Shown piece after piece: positions 60,044-64,000 of a DNA stretch of 64,000 nucleotides. The notes below the pieces were generated by a model, which was not told the origin of the DNA, made no database searches, and was given only the letters and a program-made list of their open reading frames with translations. Where the stretch lies: contig NZ_CP014167.1 in the NCBI RefSeq assembly GCF_001685395.1, positions 4,596,001-4,660,000 of the forward strand, given 5' to 3'. How positions within the stretch are numbered: position 1 is the stretch's first letter; every line of letters starts with the position of its first letter. Source of the DNA: Paenibacillus yonginensis (lineage in GTDB: Bacteria; Bacillota; Bacilli; Paenibacillales; Paenibacillaceae). The position numbers and the translations under genes were made by a program.

Positions 60044-61858
60044 ATGGCTGGTAAAATCAAAGCAGGGGCCGGTGGCCGTCAGGCCAGCCTCCAGACCAAA
60101 TTTTTGTTAGCGTTTACTTTCCTTCTGCTCATAGTGCTAGGCTGCTTCTCGGTGTATGTCAATCTTGTCGTTGTCCGGCCCTTGAAGGAGAAATCGGAAG
60201 CAGAAATGCAGCAATCGGCTGCCAAAATCAGCGATCAGCTGAATCTGTATGTCAACAGCCAAAACCAGCTATCCCAGCGGATTCTGGCGACACAACAGGT
60301 GTTCACGCTGCTGCCGCAGGATGAATATAGCCTGATGTCGCCGGAGTGGCTGAGCCGCAGCCGCAAGCTTAGGGAAATCATGTTTCAAGCAATCGGACCG
60401 AGCATGGATATCGAGGATATGGCCGTTTATGATAGGCGCGGAAATCTTTATACTTCCTATCTGGGAGCATCGTGAAGCATGGATGTCGTGCGGCCGTTCC
60501 TGAAGGAAAGTTGGGAATATCCCAGCTGGATCGAAAGCGCTTATGCCCTGTACCGCACGCCGGAGGGACCTGTCTTTTTTATAAGAGCGATCATGGATCA
60601 GAACGGTCATGTATTTGGTTACCTGGCTATTCAGCTGAAGCAGGAATACCTGAGCAGGGCAGCGGCCGGCAGCACCGGAAGCGAGGTTTATGTTCTGAGT
60701 CAGGACGGCCAGCTCATTTACAGCTCGGTGGAAGAGGAAGGGCGTGGGACGGCGGAGCTGCTCAAAACGCCGGATTTCACGAAGCCGGACCAAGCGGCGG
60801 GCGTGTACCTCAGCGGCGGTACCCACTATGTAGCCTACAACCAATCTTCTACTACAGGCTGGACCGCTTATACCCTTACACCGAAAAAGGTTATTTTAGG
60901 ACCGGTAAACTCGGTTTTATATATCTCGATGCTGCTGATAACTTCATTGCTGCTGTTCTCGTCGGTTTATATTTATTTGTCAGCACGGAATCTGCTGCTT
61001 CCGATCCGGAAGCTGCGCAGTCAAATTTTGCGAATTGATTACAGCAATCTGAATATGAAGGTAGAAACGCGTTCCTCCAACAATGAGCTGCTGCAGCTGA
61101 ACGAGGCTTTTCGTGAGCTGCTTGACCGGCTGCAGGCTTCCAGGGAGCGGGAGAAGCTGGCTGTACAAGAAGAAGCCAAAGCGCGGAATTCCGCGCTCCA
61201 GGCCCAGATCGCTCCGCATTTTATCCACAATACGCTTTATTTGATCAGTATTGCGGCAATGGAAGGGAGAAATGAGGTGGTTTCCGAAATGTGCAAGCAT
61301 TTGTCCGAAAGTCTGAGGTATATCGTGTCTGCCCCTTACCAGCATGTAAGCCTCACGCAGGAGCTGGAGCACGCCAAACATTACCTGATGCTGGTCCAGC
61401 CAAATTTTGAAGATGATCTGGTATGGCATGTGGACGAAGAGGCGGCCTTCGAGCAGGTTCGCCTGCCCCGGCTCGTCATTCAGCCGTTCGTGGAGAACTG
61501 CATCGAGCATGCCTTTAAAACAGCCGATCCTCCGTGGAGAATCGAGGTTAAAGTGAAGCTGTATAACGGGCTGTGGGCCGTAGAAATCAAGGATAACGGA
61601 AGAGGATTTGAGCCGGACAAAATCCGTGAAATTTTGGACAAGGTGAATCGGACCGGCAGCGGGGAAGAGCGGGAAAGCCTGGGTTCAGGGACGGCCGGGG
61701 ACATTGCCGGACTTGGCAATATGGGGATTGTCAACACGGTACACCGCTTGAAGCTGATGTATAAGAACCGGCTTTTCTTTAATTTGTATAACCACTCAGA
61801 CTATGGAGGAGGAGCGGTCATTCAAATTATCGGGTCCTTGTCCAAAGACTTTTATTGA
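60044..61858 (+). pseudogene. YesM-type sensor histidine kinase split by an in-frame TGA
   Basis: Two frames in the same register, 60044-60475 and 60479-61858, separated only by TGA 60473-60475. Part 1: TM1 (~15-37) and the start of the extracytoplasmic Cache-type sensor. Part 2: rest of the sensor, TM2, HAMP, HisKA_7TM-like H-box A-P-H-F-I-H-N-T-L (phospho-His codon 61217-61219), N-box Q-P-F-V-E-N-C-I-E-H-A-F, G1 D-N-G-R-G-F and G2 G-N-M-G-I-V-N-T. Without the stop the product is ~604 aa, normal for YesM. Reinitiation at ATG 60479 (GGGAG 11 bases upstream) could give a kinase lacking TM1. Sequencing error is possible. Confidence 0.85.
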
Positions 61859-61934
61859 AAGCGGTTGAATGGAAGAGCTGCCAAGCAAGAGTGAGGCTAG
61901 AAAGCGGTATAGGGTTGAAGGAGGACTTTGTTGG

Positions 61935-63458
61935 ATGTACAGCATTATGATCGCAGAGGACAGCAAACCGATATTACGTCACATTCAGCGGATGGTTCAA
62001 GCTATGGAACTCCCCGTACGGGTTGCCGCTACAGCTTCCAACGGCCTTGAAGCACTGGAAAAACTCAAGTCCCAGCCCGCCGATATCCTGCTGACGGATA
62101 TCCGCATGCCCAAGCTTGACGGACTGGAGCTGATCGAGCATAGCAAGCAGGCGAATCCAAGGCTGCTTGCTGTGCTGATTACCGGCTACAGCGACTTTGA
62201 GTATGCCCGGAAAGCGGTCAACCTTCAGGCTTTTGATTACCTGCTGAAGCCCGTGGAGGAGCAGCAGCTGACGGAGGTTTTGCAGCGTCTGGTAGAGAAG
62301 CTTGAGGAGCGGCAGCAAAGCGACCGCAGATTGTGGGAGGGGGCTGTGGAGCCCCGTTTCCTCGCCTCTATGGTATTTGGCGCTGACTTGTATGCCGGAG
62401 ACAAATTTATGCTGCTGCTTGGCCGCCGGCCGTTTGCGCTTGCGGCTGCATGGACTGAAGCGCGTATCCGCACGGCCTTGGAGAAGGCTTATGATTCCGG
62501 CAGCTTTTGGCTGCTGCCTGCGGCTCGGCCGGAGCAGTTCCTGCTGCTGGGAGACGAAGCTGACCTGAAAGCGGAAGGTTCCGCAGAGCTTTGGGCGGAA
62601 CAGGTATCCGGCATTCTGGAGGCTGACGGTTTGCCGGCTGTGGTTCTGGCTGAACCGAGTCCTGCCGGGATTCTGTTGTTGAATACGATCTACGGCAAGC
62701 TGGATCGTTTGATGCGGGAGCAGCTGACCGTATCGGGCACGTTCGCCGAAACGTCTTGCAGCTCAAAGGCGGAAGAGCATCTGCTGACCGGAGGAGAAGC
62801 AGATAAGCTGACGGTCTATACTCAGCTTGCCGACCTGCTTGCGAACCGGCAGAAGGACAGATTTCTGCTGCTGCTCCGTCAGCAGCTGCCGAACTTGCAG
62901 GGCGGACAGGTCCGGCTGGCGGAGCTTGAACGGTTTGTCCGATTCCTGGCGGATGCCTTCAGCGTTGCGCTGGAACGCGAGCGGCCGGAAGAGACGGAGG
63001 CCGATCCGGGGGAAGAAGTACGCAGGATGCTGGCAAGCGAAAGCCTGGAAGCCTTTGAGGACGAGCTTCTCGTTTGGGAGGCCGGCAAATTCGAGCTGCT
63101 GCTGGAGCCAAACCGCAAAAGCGGAGAAGAACTGTTCGCCCAGCTCGACGCCTACCTAAAGAGTCATCTGTATGCCCAGCTCACCATATCGGATGCAGCC
63201 AGTCATTTCTACGTAAGTCCATCCTATATCAGCCGGATCGTCAAGCGGTATTCAAACAGCACATTCGTGCATTATTACATGGATCTCAAAATGGCTGAGG
63301 CCCGGCGCCTGCTGGTGACCGGCCAGAATGCGAAAATCAAGGATGTGGCGGAATTGCTGGGATTTGAGGATCAGCATTATTTTTCAAAGGTGTTTAAGGA
63401 GTATTCGGGCTGCAGCCCTACGGAATACAAGGACAAAGGAACCTCCGCGGATTTGTAG
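61935..63458 (+). CDS. YesN-type response regulator with AraC DNA-binding domain
   Basis: 507 aa from ATG 61935 (AAGGAGG ten bases upstream). Receiver domain with acidic pocket E-D (8-9), phospho-acceptor Asp55 (L-L-T-D-I-R-M-P), T-G-Y-S-D-F-E-Y and K-P. A long middle region of unknown fold (~130-400) precedes a complete AraC domain: two HTH, the second V-A-E-L-L-G-F-E-D-Q-H-Y-F-S-K-V-F-K. Partner of the split kinase, 77 bases upstream; probable activator of the divergent sugar ABC operon. Confidence 0.92.
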   Translation: MYSIMIAEDSKPILRHIQRMVQAMELPVRVAATASNGLEALEKLKSQPADILLTDIRMPKLDGLELIEHSKQANPRLLAVLITGYSDFEYARKAVNLQAFDYLLKPVEEQQLTEVLQRLVEKLEERQQSDRRLWEGAVEPRFLASMVFGADLYAGDKFMLLLGRRPFALAAAWTEARIRTALEKAYDSGSFWLLPAARPEQFLLLGDEADLKAEGSAELWAEQVSGILEADGLPAVVLAEPSPAGILLLNTIYGKLDRLMREQLTVSGTFAETSCSSKAEEHLLTGGEADKLTVYTQLADLLANRQKDRFLLLLRQQLPNLQGGQVRLAELERFVRFLADAFSVALERERPEETEADPGEEVRRMLASESLEAFEDELLVWEAGKFELLLEPNRKSGEELFAQLDAYLKSHLYAQLTISDAASHFYVSPSYISRIVKRYSNSTFVHYYMDLKMAEARRLLVTGQNAKIKDVAELLGFEDQHYFSKVFKEYSGCSPTEYKDKGTSADL

Positions 63459-63530
63459 GCATCCGTCTGCCAAGGTCTTCTTGCAACACGGGGCGGAGAC
63501 ATGAAGGATAGGTTAGGCATTGGTAGAAGG

Positions 63531-63600
63531 ACAGCAAAGGACAGCAAGAAACGGCAAGAGACGGCAAGAGACAGCAAGAGACAGCAAGAGACAGCCAAAA
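63531..63600. repeat. Seven 10-bp tandem units
   Basis: ACAGCAAAGG, ACAGCAAGAA, ACGGCAAGAG (twice), ACAGCAAGAG (twice), ACAGCCAAAA, in exact 10-bp register, abutting a terminator. Same layout as the heptamer array at 30707. Confidence 0.85.
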
Positions 63601-63641
63601 GGCCCTTTCGGTTTGCATAAGCAGCCCGAAGGGCCTTTTGT
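63597..63641. terminator. Bidirectional terminator
   Basis: AAAAGGCCCTTTCGG / CCGAAGGGCCTTTT stem (one bulge) between the response regulator and the minus-strand gene at the window end. Confidence 0.85.
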
Positions 63642-63664
63642 TGCCTTGGCCATAAATGGATCGC

Positions 63665-64000
63665 TCAGACAGAGCCGTTGTCCTCTTCTTTTAGCTCGCT
63701 GCCGGAAGAAATCAGGGGAGCAGACGAAGAAGTACCGCCGTCCGTTCTTGCCAGCTCATAATGCCCGGCAAACGGGCGGGATCTCCGTGATCTGCCCTGA
63801 TTCCAGAAGCCGAGCGGGAAGATCAGGATCTGCAGAGCAAGCGCATAAGGCGCGGCGGCCAGCCCGGCGCTGTGTACGGCGAACAGGGCAGCGATGATAA
63901 GCGCCAGCAAGATCCGCAGTCCGCCGTTGCGAGAGGGTCTGCGGTTCACCAGCAGCACCTGCCCGAGCATAAGCAGCGAGAACAGACCGGAAACCGTTCG
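63665..64000 (-). CDS. Membrane protein of unknown function (cut by window edge)
   Basis: The frame runs from the right edge to a stop at 63665. The visible 111 codons contain two or three hydrophobic segments (V-S-G-L-F-S-L-L-M-L-G-Q-V-L-L-V; L-L-A-L-I-I-A-A-L-F; A-L-A-L-Q-I-L-I-F-P-L-G-F) and an acidic, Ser-rich tail. The frame is open beyond the ATG at 63968-63970, so the true start is probably outside. No family recognised. Confidence 0.6.
   Translation of the reverse strand, partial: RTVSGLFSLLMLGQVLLVNRRPSRNGGLRILLALIIAALFAVHSAGLAAAPYALALQILIFPLGFWNQGRSRRSRPFAGHYELARTDGGTSSSAPLISSGSELKEEDNGSV

Noticed and set aside
63531..63600. CRISPR array
   Set aside because: Units are 10 bp, contiguous and without spacers, and no cas genes are nearby.

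Overview
The window looks like chromosome of a Paenibacillus-type Gram-positive bacterium. Evidence: moderately GC-rich coding sequence, strong AGGAGG-type ribosome sites, frequent GTG/TTG starts, many lipoprotein solute-binding proteins, and Bacillus-type families (YcnI/YcnJ, CsoR/CopZ, YdjO, CcdC, NfrA, YesM/YesN pairs). Carbohydrate uptake and breakdown dominate. No tRNA, rRNA, CRISPR array or prophage was recognised.

Layout. 1-8.0 kb: a mannoside locus on the + strand with the end of one GH38 alpha-mannosidase, a GH125 exo-alpha-mannosidase, a large clan GH-A hydrolase and a second GH38 enzyme. 8.0-10.8 kb: thioredoxin-like protein, nitroreductase and membrane acyltransferase. 10.9-29.0 kb: a maltose/maltodextrin regulon. 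An oligo-1,6-glucosidase, a maltose phosphorylase, beta-phosphoglucomutase and a LacI-family regulator lie on the minus strand, with two cyclomaltodextrinase/neopullulanase paralogues flanking the malEFG transporter. A group IIC intron with its reverse transcriptase sits directly behind the malEFG terminator, followed by a chemoreceptor. 29.2-32.7 kb: envelope-stress genes (NfeD plus SPFH protein, PspA plus PspC) and a flavin reductase. 32.8-36.2 kb: copper genes, YcnI and CopCD-type YcnJ on one strand, CsoR and CopZ on the other. 36.3-41.5 kb: a TPP-riboswitch-controlled thiamine-precursor transporter with a TatD-like hydrolase and an AT-rich orphan gene inserted. 41.6-45.6 kb: TetR regulator, polar amino-acid ABC transporter and OsmC protein, then a decayed gene tail. 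45.7-50.8 kb: NfrA, a TetR regulon whose operators sit inside promoter spacers, a cold-shock module (Csp, YdjO) and CcdC. 51-53.3 kb: a beta-propeller lactonase and an AT-rich pair (frameshifted secreted protein, membrane-anchored HTH protein). 53.4-56.5 kb: sulfate SBP and two permeases behind a structured leader, with no ATPase gene. 56.7-63.5 kb: a sugar ABC transporter divergent from a YesM/YesN two-component system whose kinase is split by an in-frame stop.

How the genes work together: MalEFG imports maltodextrins, the cyclomaltodextrinases and oligo-1,6-glucosidase shorten them, maltose phosphorylase makes glucose plus beta-glucose-1-phosphate, and beta-PGM converts the latter to glucose-6-phosphate. 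A 15-bp sequence shared in inverted orientation by the pgmB and malE control regions suggests one LacI-type repressor for both arms. All functions are assigned from sequence reading alone; transporter substrates are the least certain calls.
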